A DNA stretch of 17,752 bases, from NCBI GenBank assembly GCA_947176355.1, contig CAMWQY010000016.1, positions 1-17,752 on the forward strand. The letters are read 5' to 3'. Origin of the DNA: an uncultured Porphyromonadaceae bacterium (GTDB lineage Bacteria > Bacteroidota > Bacteroidia > Bacteroidales > Muribaculaceae). The notes below the pieces were generated by a model. The model made no database searches. It had not been told where the DNA came from and saw only the letters and a list, made by a program, of their open reading frames with translations. Every line of letters starts with the position of its first letter. Position 1 is the stretch's first letter. This document shows positions 1 to 7,189 of this stretch, one piece after another. Position numbers and translations under genes: made by a program.

Positions 1-57
1 TGAACCGAATTTATTTAATTTTTAACCACGTCCATTTTTAGTGGACAGTAGTGATTT

Positions 58-83
58 CCCCCATTCTTTTAAGCAAATGGGGG
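58..83 (-). terminator. possible terminator hairpin after the 263-residue gene
   Basis: On the minus strand, just past the stop codon at 98-100, CCCCCATT and AATGGGGG (58-65 and 76-83 in plus coordinates) can pair as an 8-bp stem with a 10-base loop. No clear U-run follows, so it is weaker than a classical intrinsic terminator. It sits beside an unusual G6-A-G6 run at 79-91. Confidence 0.35.
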
Positions 84-97
84 GAGGGGGGAAACAA

Positions 98-889
98 TTA
101 TTGGTTATCATATACTTGCCAGTATTCAGAACTTGATGCCAATACACATATTGAAGATGTCAAGTAGTCTATATTTTCCTCATTCAATTCATTAGTCGAT
201 GTGATCTCTGAGATATACCTATTAGAAATATGTTGAACATCGCGATAGGAACTTGATGAGTTTTGAATCGCTTCCTTATATAAGGATATTACCTCATTTG
301 CCACAGTTCCATAGTCAAATGGATTTCCTGAAGTATTATTTGATTCAGCTTTGTTGAAAAGTTTTCTTGCCTTTGGATTACTAAGTATCATAAATTCTTC
401 CCTTGTTAGAATTTTTTTACTAATAGCAGCCACAGAAAGAGGAGTACTGCTAAGTTTATTTTCTTTAATATTCTCAAGAAGCAGATTGTGCTTTGCGCCC
501 GCTATCATAAGATCCCTTTTACTCTCAGGAAGTTCCAAAGAAATTTTTTTAGGTAAATATTCATTAAAATCAAGTCCAGACTCCCTCATATAGATGTATG
601 CTTCAACGCAGTCATTGAATGTGGGATAGGATGAATTGTTTTCAGTTGTATCGGGTGAAATGATTTCATAATTAGCTGCTTTATAAGAACAGTAGGCTCC
701 CCTTAAAGGACCAAGTATTGAAGCTGCAATTACGGCAGTATTAGGACCGAGATAAGATCCAAACTGCAATCCCCAACTCGCACCCTCAAGCAGTCCCCAA
801 CAATCCTCCAATGCAATGGTAATTCCCCTTTTAAGTTTTCCCTTATCAATCTTTATAAAGGAGAACTTCTCCTGTTGCTTCTCCATCAT
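98..889 (-). CDS. hypothetical protein, 263 aa, Gly/Ala-rich hydrophobic N-terminal segment
   Basis: I do not recognise a family. The first 25 residues are charged and Lys-rich, with no signal peptide. Residues about 25-70 are Gly/Ala-rich and hydrophobic (for example GASWGLQFGSYLGP, then AVIAASILGP), which recalls the glycine-zipper stretches of class II bacteriocin-like or membrane-inserting peptides. The rest, about 75-263, is a polar, Ser/Asn-rich and probably helical domain. The start (tandem ATGs at 889 and 886) lies inside the end of the upstream 83-residue gene in another frame with a 44-base overlap, which suggests translational coupling. The next in-frame Met is about 100 residues in and would remove the hydrophobic segment, so I keep the first start. 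The coding sequence is AT-rich. That it is a gene is fairly likely, since 263 codons are open and it follows a promoter-equipped gene; its function is unknown. Confidence 0.6.
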   Translation of the reverse strand: MMEKQQEKFSFIKIDKGKLKRGITIALEDCWGLLEGASWGLQFGSYLGPNTAVIAASILGPLRGAYCSYKAANYEIISPDTTENNSSYPTFNDCVEAYIYMRESGLDFNEYLPKKISLELPESKRDLMIAGAKHNLLLENIKENKLSSTPLSVAAISKKILTREEFMILSNPKARKLFNKAESNNTSGNPFDYGTVANEVISLYKEAIQNSSSSYRDVQHISNRYISEITSTNELNEENIDYLTSSICVLASSSEYWQVYDNQ

Positions 890-1097
890 AACTGATGGTG
901 ATAGTCTCTAAAAATGCATCATAGTATGCATCTACACATACGTGCATGGGTGCACGGTGGACTTGTTTGTTTGGTATAGTACGAATAGGATGCAATTTTA
1001 GAGTAATTGGCTCCGTAGTAGACTTATTGTCCGCCCCATAAACCATTGGTGCGACTAATGACACCATTACAAGAATGAGTGTGAAAATCTTTTTCAT
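846..1097 (-). CDS. small secreted protein, 83 aa
   Basis: A small exported protein. Residues 1-21 form a standard signal peptide (MKK start, hydrophobic core, VYG|A cleavage), leaving about 61 mature residues with no lipobox Cys. The mature part has beta-strand-like alternation near the C-terminus (ITISYDGEATGEVLLYKD), which distantly recalls the DUF3244-type small secreted proteins of Bacteroidales; this resemblance is weak and made by eye. Two stop codons in tandem end the frame. It is first in a two-gene unit with the overlapping 263-residue gene and has a good promoter 33-65 bases upstream. The mature protein looks short for a DUF3244-like domain, so the C-terminus may have been lost to a frameshift into the overlapping gene, or the overlap may be natural. 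Confidence 0.6.
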   Translation of the reverse strand: MKKIFTLILVMVSLVAPMVYGADNKSTTEPITLKLHPIRTIPNKQVHRAPMHVCVDAYYDAFLETITISYDGEATGEVLLYKD

Positions 1098-1129
1098 TTT
1101 TGTTTATTTTTTAGTTGATTTCGATGCTG

Positions 1130-1162
1130 CAAAATTACTGCTTTAAACTTTCATACTGCAAA
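1130..1162 (-). promoter_or_regulatory. Bacteroidetes-type promoter for the 83-aa/263-aa pair
   Basis: Read on the minus strand, TTTG (1162-1159), a 21-base spacer and TAATTTTG (1137-1130) match the Bacteroidetes sigma consensus TTTG / TAnnTTTG. Transcription would start near 1125, giving a leader of about 28 bases before the ATG at 1097. Confidence 0.6.
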
Positions 1163-1264
1163 TAAAAAGTTTCATATTTTAAAAAAAAATATTTTTATAA
1201 GTTACTACTATTTAACAATATAAAGATATTTATAAAATTTATTTCTGCACAAAAGCTACAAGAC

Positions 1265-1296
1265 TTTCATAAATTAAGATATTTTGAGTAATTTTG
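1265..1296 (+). promoter_or_regulatory. Bacteroidetes-type promoter for the TPR/LuxR gene, possibly leaderless
   Basis: TTTC (1265-1268), a 20-base spacer and TAATTTTG (1289-1296) fit the Bacteroidetes promoter with one mismatch in the -33 box. The -7 box ends only 4 bases before the ATG at 1301, so the transcript would begin at or beside the start codon and have almost no leader. Confidence 0.55.
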
Positions 1297-1300
1297 TATC

Positions 1301-3082
1301 ATGAACTCAATAAAGACATCCAATAAATCTCGAATTATCCCTGTTATTCTCTTTTCTATTATCCTGTCCATCTCAGGATGCGACAAGAGAAGTGACACTG
1401 TTCGCAAGAGTCTTGATTTAGCAGAATCCTTAATGGAGAGCCATCCTGATTCTGCACTTTCAGTTATCAACTCAATTAATGACTCTGACATGACAGAGTA
1501 CAGTCAGAAAGCCCGTTTTTCTTTACTCAAGTCAATGGCACTGGATAAGAATTATATAGATACCACTACATTTGATATTTTACAGCCAGCTATAAACTAT
1601 TATATTAAAAAAGGAAGTCCGGATGAAAGGCTACGCACCTATTATTATCAGGGGCGTATTTATCAAAACAGAAATGAACGTGACAGTGCACTACACGCAT
1701 TTATAAAAGCTCTCGACAACATAGATAGGTGTCGAGATTCCTTGACAATAGCAAGAACTCTAGTTGCCCAAAGTATTATATATGAAAGTTATTATGATAT
1801 CGACATCTGCACCAACAACTATCTAAAAGCATCCCAAATATATAGAGATAAATCTCTTAAAAATCATGAATTAGACTGTCTTTTTAACGCCTTGGACGGA
1901 TTGATTGTATTAGAAAATAAAGAAGATGCTGACGAAATACTCAAATCGCTTATATCTTTTAAAAATCTTAATGAAAAACAAAAGAAAGAACTGGCATCAT
2001 TACAATTGTCATATCTTATCCAATTTGGTTCACACAATGATTTGAAGAATTTCATTAACAACAACCAAAACAACTTAATTTATGATGACAATAGCATTTT
2101 AAACTTAGCTTTGGCTTACAACAAAATAGAGCTTAATGGGTCAGCTAAACAAATATTCAAATACCTTGACGAAAGTAATATGACTTATGATACCTTAAAA
2201 TACTTGTCAATAAAATACCGTGTCATTGAAGATTTGAAAGAATCAGAACAAGCTCTATTAATATACAAGGACTATGTTGACAGATTGGAAAGCATTAACT
2301 CTGCAAAATTCGAGCAGAAAAGCCAATCAATTGAAGAACGACATCAGATGGAACTCCAAGCTGAAAGGGACGCTCAAAAGAATTTCAGAATAGTGTGTGT
2401 ACTAATAGGGGGCGTTGTCGTGCTTATATTGGTTGTCATAATATTAGCTTTAGTCGCCAAAAGTAACAAGACAAAAAAAGTGTTGGCAATACAGAAAGTT
2501 CGTACTGCGGAACTGGAAAATGATAATCTTAAATCGGAAAGAGAAAGACTAACCCTCGAAAATACCAACCTTCAGCTCGAAAGGGACAAAAAGGTACTTG
2601 AAGCCGAAAACCTTGCGCATCGTGTGGAGGTGTTAGAGGGAGAAAGCGAAAGCCTCAAAGCCCTACTCGACACTCCTGAGGAAATCCCTATGGAAGTGCA
2701 AAAAGCCATCCAAACACGCATTGAGATGCTTAATTCCCTTTTGGCAGGCTACATCACCGATAATTCCAAATATGAAGAGCCTTACGACATTTGGGTGAAG
2801 CAACTTACCGACAATACAGCGGAATTCATGAATAGCAATCGTCTTGCATTCCAGGCTTCTCATCCCAAATTCATTCGCTATTTCGAGGAGCATGGTCTGA
2901 CTGAAAGCGAAATAAACTATGTATGCCTCTATGCAATTGGACTTCGAGGCAAAGAAGTAGGCAACTATATGAAGAAGCGAAGCCACGTCAACATCAGCAG
3001 CGCCATACGCAAGAAACTCGGAATCGACAAACACGACACAAACATCGGCATATACGTCCGCAAACTCCTTAAAACCCTTTGA
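1301..3082 (+). CDS. membrane-anchored TPR regulator with LuxR-like C-terminal DNA-binding domain
   Basis: A one-component membrane regulator of a type common in Bacteroidales. Residues 1-27 carry a signal with a lipobox (SISGC, Cys27). Residues about 30-340 are helical with TPR-like pairs (SLMESHPDSALSVINSI; YYYQGRIYQNRNERDSALHAFIKAL), presumably periplasmic and sensing. A transmembrane helix spans about 364-386, followed by a coiled coil (about 388-450) and a C-terminal helix-turn-helix at about 530-580 (LTESEINYVCLYAIGL, then IRKKLG) that resembles the LuxR/GerE fold. The ligand and target genes are unknown; neighbours on both sides are candidates. Base composition changes inside the gene: sampled 60-base rows at 2041-2160 hold 14 and 19 G+C, while rows at 2641 and 3001 each hold 30. 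The start fits the lipobox signal and the abutting promoter. Family call secure, role inferred. Confidence 0.85.
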   Translation: MNSIKTSNKSRIIPVILFSIILSISGCDKRSDTVRKSLDLAESLMESHPDSALSVINSINDSDMTEYSQKARFSLLKSMALDKNYIDTTTFDILQPAINYYIKKGSPDERLRTYYYQGRIYQNRNERDSALHAFIKALDNIDRCRDSLTIARTLVAQSIIYESYYDIDICTNNYLKASQIYRDKSLKNHELDCLFNALDGLIVLENKEDADEILKSLISFKNLNEKQKKELASLQLSYLIQFGSHNDLKNFINNNQNNLIYDDNSILNLALAYNKIELNGSAKQIFKYLDESNMTYDTLKYLSIKYRVIEDLKESEQALLIYKDYVDRLESINSAKFEQKSQSIEERHQMELQAERDAQKNFRIVCVLIGGVVVLILVVIILALVAKSNKTKKVLAIQKVRTAELENDNLKSERERLTLENTNLQLERDKKVLEAENLAHRVEVLEGESESLKALLDTPEEIPMEVQKAIQTRIEMLNSLLAGYITDNSKYEEPYDIWVKQLTDNTAEFMNSNRLAFQASHPKFIRYFEEHGLTESEINYVCLYAIGLRGKEVGNYMKKRSHVNISSAIRKKLGIDKHDTNIGIYVRKLLKTL

Positions 3083-3175
3083 CTCCAATCAGATTCTTAT
3101 CTTCATAAACATAACATTTTACCCAATCTACGCGTTATTAAAGTAAAGTGTAACCATATAACCCACCCAACAATT

Positions 3176-4057
3176 ATGAAAATTAAACTTCTGACCCTCG
3201 CTGCCGTACTTTTCGGACTTGCCGCCACAAGCTGCGTCTCAAACAAGAAGTATGCCGAACTACAAGGCAAATACACTGATCTCGAAGGCAAATACACCAA
3301 CCTTCAAAATGAACACAACTCTACACGCGAACAACTCATCACTGTAAACGCAGAAGCAAAAAACCTCACCTCCCAGCTCGAAGTTGCAAACAAAAGCAAC
3401 GAAGACCTCAAGAAAGGTATGGGGCAACTTAAGCATACCCTCGACAAGAGCCTCGAGGCAAACAACCAGGGTAGCGTAAACATCGCCAAACTCGTCGACG
3501 AAATCAACGCTTCAAATAAATATATCAAGCAACTCGTAGAGGCTAAGTCAAAATCTGACTCTCTCAACATTGCTCTCACCAATCGCCTGACCCGCTCCCT
3601 CAGCAAAGAAGAGCTGAAAGATGTCGACGTGAAAGTGCTGAAGGGCGTTGTATATATCTCTCTTGCAGACAATATGCTCTTTAAGAGCGGAAGCTATGAA
3701 GTCAGCGACCGCGCCATGGAGACACTCTCAAAAATTGCCAAGATTTTGGGCGATTATAAGGATTTCGATGTTCTCGTGGAAGGCAACACCGACAATGTGC
3801 CTATCTCAAAGACCAACATCCGCAACAACTGGGACCTCTCTGCTCTTCGCGCATCATCTATCGTGCAGGTACTCCAGACTAAGTTTGGCATCAATCCACA
3901 GCGTATGTCAGCTGCCGGACGTGGCGAATTCAACCCGATCTCTGACAATGACTCCGAAGTAGGCAAACAGCGCAACCGCCGCACAGAGATCATCATCACC
4001 CCGAAACTCGATGACTTCATGGACCTCATCGCCCAAGCCCCCGAATCCAACGACTGA
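3176..4057 (+). CDS. OmpA-family outer-membrane lipoprotein
   Basis: An envelope protein expected to link the outer membrane to peptidoglycan. Residues 1-20 form a lipoprotein signal (AATSC, Cys20). Residues about 25-135 form a long coiled coil with heptad-like repeats (LQGKYTDLEGKYTNLQ). The OmpA/MotB-type C-terminal domain spans about 155-280, with NTDNVPIS, NWDLSALRA and a closing RNRRTEIII; this fold binds diaminopimelate in peptidoglycan. The size, 293 residues, is typical. It begins 93 bases after the TPR gene on the same strand, with no clear promoter of its own in the gap, so cotranscription is possible. It ends in a strong terminator that isolates it from the downstream sugar locus. 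There is no sign that it belongs to that locus. Confidence 0.9.
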   Translation: MKIKLLTLAAVLFGLAATSCVSNKKYAELQGKYTDLEGKYTNLQNEHNSTREQLITVNAEAKNLTSQLEVANKSNEDLKKGMGQLKHTLDKSLEANNQGSVNIAKLVDEINASNKYIKQLVEAKSKSDSLNIALTNRLTRSLSKEELKDVDVKVLKGVVYISLADNMLFKSGSYEVSDRAMETLSKIAKILGDYKDFDVLVEGNTDNVPISKTNIRNNWDLSALRASSIVQVLQTKFGINPQRMSAAGRGEFNPISDNDSEVGKQRNRRTEIIITPKLDDFMDLIAQAPESND

Positions 4058-4076
4058 CGATAATCGATCAACTATA

Positions 4077-4119
4077 AAATGCTCCGGCTCATACGAGTCG
4101 GAGCATTTAGTTTTTTTTT
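4077..4119 (+). terminator. intrinsic terminator after the OmpA-family gene
   Basis: Arms 4077-4090 and 4095-4108 form a 14-bp stem with one G-U pair and an ATAC loop, followed by AG and nine T. This is a textbook rho-independent terminator and marks the end of the left transcription unit. Confidence 0.9.
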
Positions 4120-4130
4120 GCTCATTTTTC

Positions 4131-4160
4131 TTTGATATTCGAAGATTATTGCTAACTTTG
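4131..4160 (+). promoter_or_regulatory. Bacteroidetes-type promoter for the hybrid two-component gene
   Basis: TTTG (4131-4134), an 18-base spacer and TAACTTTG (4153-4160) match both consensus boxes exactly. The spacer is slightly short. Transcription would start near 4165, leaving a leader of about 50 bases before the ATG at 4216. It lies just after the terminator, so the sensor is transcribed separately and probably constitutively. Confidence 0.7.
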
Positions 4161-4215
4161 CAACCTAAACCTGACATCCACCTTTAATCGGCTATCTAAG
4201 CCGCCCATCAGAAAT

Positions 4216-6993
4216 ATGAAACAAAACGGAAGACTTATACTTTATGCGCTTTGCTGCTGCCTTATGATGCTCTCTGCCTGCACAGAGGAAAAGAAATACC
4301 GGATCGGAGTGTCGCAGTGTAGCCAGGATGACTGGCGCATGAAGATGAATGAAGAAATCAACCGTGAAATAATGTATCACGAGGACGCCACTGTGGAGAT
4401 ACGTTCAGCCGACGACGACAGCCGAAAACAGATAGACGATCTCCGATATTTTGCCGACAATGGATTTGATATCATAATCGTCTCCCCCAATGAAGCTGCT
4501 ACGCTTACTCCGGTGATAAAGGAGATATACGACAGCGGTATCCCCGTCATAATCTTCGACCGTAATATCGACGGAGACAGCTACACAGCCCGTATAGGCG
4601 CTGATGATGTCGGGCTCGGAAAGGCTGCCGCACACTTCGCCCTGAGTGTAACGGGGCAAAATCCAAAAGCTATCGAAATATATGGACTCCGGGGCTCCAC
4701 GCCTGCTGAAGGACGACATAAGGGATTTTCCACTGAATTCACCGCCAACGGTGGCAGCATCCTCGCTGGAACGACAGCCAACTGGAAGAAGGAAGAGGCT
4801 ATCCCGGCAGTCGACTCCATTCTGAAAATATATCCTGAAGTTGACGTGATTTTCGCTCACAACGACCGAATGGCCATAGGAGCCTCGGAAGCCGCAAAAG
4901 CTTTAGGACGAGACAATATCAAGATCATCGGCATTGACGCAGCTCCCGAGATCGGCATCAAGGCTGTAGCCGACAGCATCATCGATGCCACATTCCTCTA
5001 TCCCACTGAAGGCCATAGAGTAATCCGCACTGCTCTCGCAATCCTTAAAGGAGAACCCTACGAACGAGAAATCATTGTTCCTGCGTCTTCTGCTGTAGAC
5101 ATCAGCAATGCCGATATTCTCCTGCGCCAGAACGAGACCCTTGTAGATGAGACCGACAAGATAATCATACTGAAAAAAAGCATCGACGACTACTGGGCGC
5201 AATATGCCACACAAAAATCACTCTTCTATGCCTGCTTAGTGATTATTATACTGCTGTTTGGTGTAGTGTTTCTCGTCCTCCGCGTCTATTGGCAGCACAA
5301 ACGCCACCGTGAGGTGCTACTTGAACAAAACAGAGAATTGGAATCACAACGTGACCAACTCGCCGAGCAACGTGACCAGCTTCAAGACCTCAACAGCAAA
5401 CTTGAAGAAGCCACACAGTCGAAACTCATGTTCTTTACCAATGTATCACACGACTTGCGCACTCCCCTCACCCTCATTGCCGAACCCGTAGCTCAACTTG
5501 CGGGAGCATCAAACCTTACTGCATCCCAGCAGACCCTAATGAAAATTGCCGATAAAAACGTAAGGATTCTCCAGCGACTTATCAACCAGATTCTCGACTT
5601 CCGCAAATACGAAAATGGCAAGCTCGACCTGCATCTGACGGAGGTTGATTTCCGCCAGACGATCAATGACTGGACGGAGTCGTTCGTGCAGCTGGCAAGG
5701 AAGCGTGATATCAAACTTCGTCTTGATGCTCCGGAAGGTGATAATACGATAAATATAGCCATCGACGTAGAAAAAATGGAGCGCGTATTCTTCAACCTTG
5801 TCTCCAATGCGTTCAAATATACTCGCGACAACGGATCAATTACCATATCATACGGCATTAATGATGGAAGACTGACCCTGAAAGTTGCCGATACGGGAGA
5901 AGGCATCAGCGAAAGGGATCTTGGCAATATCTTCGACCGTTTCTATCAGGTAGACCGCATACACCCGAAAGGCTCCGGCATAGGACTCTCCCTGGCTAAA
6001 GCTTTCGTAGAATTGCACGGAGGATCAATCACTGTAGAAAGCGAGCTCAACAAGGGCTCGATATTCATCGTGGTGCTTCCTGTAGTCCACGTTGCCGATA
6101 CTTCCCAGACTGTCAACAAGCAGATCGGAGCATCCGCAGTAGAGGCAGAACTTGAGAATATAGAAGGTGCTTATGAATTTGAATCAGACAAGCCATTGGT
6201 TTTGGTCATAGACGACAACCGCGACATCCGAGAAATGGTAGGGGAACTGCTGCGTGCCGACTACAACATAATCACTGCCGTCAACGGCGCTGACGGAGTA
6301 AAAAAAGCCGCAAAATACGTGCCGGATCTCGTGATTTGCGACGTGATGATGCCAGTCATGGATGGTCTGGAATGCTGCCGCCGAATCAAGGAAGAAGCCG
6401 TCACCTCACATATACCGGTGCTGATGCTCACTGCCTGCTCCATGGATGAGCAGCGTGTGCAAGGCTACGATAACGGAGCCGACGGCTATCTGTCAAAACC
6501 ATTTTCAGCTTCAGTACTGAAATCCAGAAGTTCCAATCTGATTAAAAACCGTCAGATTATAAAGGATCTCTGGCAGACGCCTATAGCCAAAGTTGCAGAA
6601 GATATTAAGGGAAAGATGCCGGGTAAAGACTCTAAAGATGAGGTGAAAGCGGTTCCGGCTAAAGATCTCGAGAATGAATTCTATTCCCGTTTCCTCAAAA
6701 TCTTCTATGAGAATATGGGAAATCCGGAAATGTCAGTAGATAATCTTGCCTCAAAGATGGGATTCGAACGCACTCAATTCTATAGAAAGATCAAAGCCAT
6801 CACCAACTACTCACCTGTGGAACTCATGCGCAACCTGAGATTGAAGAAGGCGCGTGCAATGGTGACAGGATCAGATAAAAGCATATCCGAAATAGGCTAT
6901 GAAGTAGGCTTCTCCACCCCCGCCTACTTCACCAAATGCTACCGCGAGGCATACGGAGAGACCCCGACCGAGACCCGCCAGAAACTCCAATAA
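4216..6993 (+). CDS. hybrid two-component system regulator with LacI-type periplasmic sugar-binding domain (BT1754-like)
   Basis: Sensor and transcription activator in one chain, the usual controller of a Bacteroidales sugar locus. Residues 1-22 form a signal with a lipobox (LSAC, Cys22). A type I periplasmic-binding domain (about 27-310, from YRIGVSQCSQDDWRMKMNEE) is followed by a transmembrane helix (336-356) and a coiled coil. The kinase part has phospho-acceptor His412 in HDLRTP, the N-box Asn527/Asn531, DTGEG at 559-563 and GSGIGL at 586-591. The receiver (660-775) has Asp666/667 and phospho-acceptor Asp709 with KPFS. An AraC-type helix-turn-helix (about 835-925) ends the protein. All catalytic residues are present. 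The same architecture in B. thetaiotaomicron BT1754 binds fructose; most other such sensors have beta-propeller sensor domains. Fructose is therefore the likely ligand here and the susC promoter the likely target, both inferred. Confidence 0.92.
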   Translation: MKQNGRLILYALCCCLMMLSACTEEKKYRIGVSQCSQDDWRMKMNEEINREIMYHEDATVEIRSADDDSRKQIDDLRYFADNGFDIIIVSPNEAATLTPVIKEIYDSGIPVIIFDRNIDGDSYTARIGADDVGLGKAAAHFALSVTGQNPKAIEIYGLRGSTPAEGRHKGFSTEFTANGGSILAGTTANWKKEEAIPAVDSILKIYPEVDVIFAHNDRMAIGASEAAKALGRDNIKIIGIDAAPEIGIKAVADSIIDATFLYPTEGHRVIRTALAILKGEPYEREIIVPASSAVDISNADILLRQNETLVDETDKIIILKKSIDDYWAQYATQKSLFYACLVIIILLFGVVFLVLRVYWQHKRHREVLLEQNRELESQRDQLAEQRDQLQDLNSKLEEATQSKLMFFTNVSHDLRTPLTLIAEPVAQLAGASNLTASQQTLMKIADKNVRILQRLINQILDFRKYENGKLDLHLTEVDFRQTINDWTESFVQLARKRDIKLRLDAPEGDNTINIAIDVEKMERVFFNLVSNAFKYTRDNGSITISYGINDGRLTLKVADTGEGISERDLGNIFDRFYQVDRIHPKGSGIGLSLAKAFVELHGGSITVESELNKGSIFIVVLPVVHVADTSQTVNKQIGASAVEAELENIEGAYEFESDKPLVLVIDDNRDIREMVGELLRADYNIITAVNGADGVKKAAKYVPDLVICDVMMPVMDGLECCRRIKEEAVTSHIPVLMLTACSMDEQRVQGYDNGADGYLSKPFSASVLKSRSSNLIKNRQIIKDLWQTPIAKVAEDIKGKMPGKDSKDEVKAVPAKDLENEFYSRFLKIFYENMGNPEMSVDNLASKMGFERTQFYRKIKAITNYSPVELMRNLRLKKARAMVTGSDKSISEIGYEVGFSTPAYFTKCYREAYGETPTETRQKLQ

Positions 6994-7011
6994 TCATTAA
7001 AAAAATCGCCT

Positions 7012-7019
7012 TATCTTTG
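7012..7019 (+). promoter_or_regulatory. candidate upstream susC promoter box (TATCTTTG)
   Basis: TATCTTTG matches the TAnnTTTG -7 consensus, but no TTTG lies at the right distance upstream, as expected for an activator-dependent promoter. Use of this box would give a leader of about 165 bases containing both inverted repeats described nearby. Confidence 0.35.
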
Positions 7020-7065
7020 TAAAAAATCGGCAGACAATACTATTTTTGTTGCCAAGACTATAACA

Positions 7066-7105
7066 AATCTTGCATCCCGCATTTTTTGATAGCCGATGCA
7101 AGATT
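7066..7105 (+). promoter_or_regulatory. 11-bp perfect inverted repeat upstream of susC, possible operator or leader hairpin
   Basis: AATCTTGCATC (7066-7076) and GATGCAAGATT (7095-7105) are perfect inverted copies 18 bases apart. There is no T-run after the right arm, so it does not look like a terminator for the sensor gene. It ends 29 bases before the TAACTTTG box, just upstream of where a -33 element would lie, which suits an activator site for the neighbouring sensor. If transcription starts at 7012 it would instead be an RNA hairpin. Confidence 0.45.
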
Positions 7106-7134
7106 CGTGATATATGGGTTTTAATAGGTTACGC

Positions 7135-7142
7135 TAACTTTG
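7135..7142 (+). promoter_or_regulatory. candidate proximal susC promoter box (TAACTTTG)
   Basis: TAACTTTG matches the -7 consensus and is identical to the box of the sensor gene, but there is no TTTG about 20 bases upstream. The weak -33 region with an inverted repeat next to it is what an activated promoter should look like. Transcription would start near 7147, giving a leader of about 43 bases. Confidence 0.5.
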
Positions 7143-7189
7143 CGCCATGAAAATTTCAAGACGCAAAATCATTTACTAAACCCATATTT

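Noticed and set aside
2663..3088. 141-codon minus-strand open frame over the end of the TPR/LuxR gene
   Set aside because: It overlaps the conserved helix-turn-helix coding region and has no promoter or recognisable domain.
3083..3175. Promoter for the OmpA-family gene
   Set aside because: The best candidate, TATCTTCA at 3098-3105, misses two bases of the -7 consensus and has a 16-base spacer, so it was not listed.
5493..5927. 144-codon minus-strand open frame inside the hybrid sensor gene
   Set aside because: It is antisense to the intact kinase domain, and its Ser/Arg-rich translation looks like a shadow frame.
7066..7105. Inverted repeat as terminator of the hybrid sensor gene
   Set aside because: The only T-run is in the loop and none follows the right arm; the position upstream of a -7 box suits an operator or leader better.
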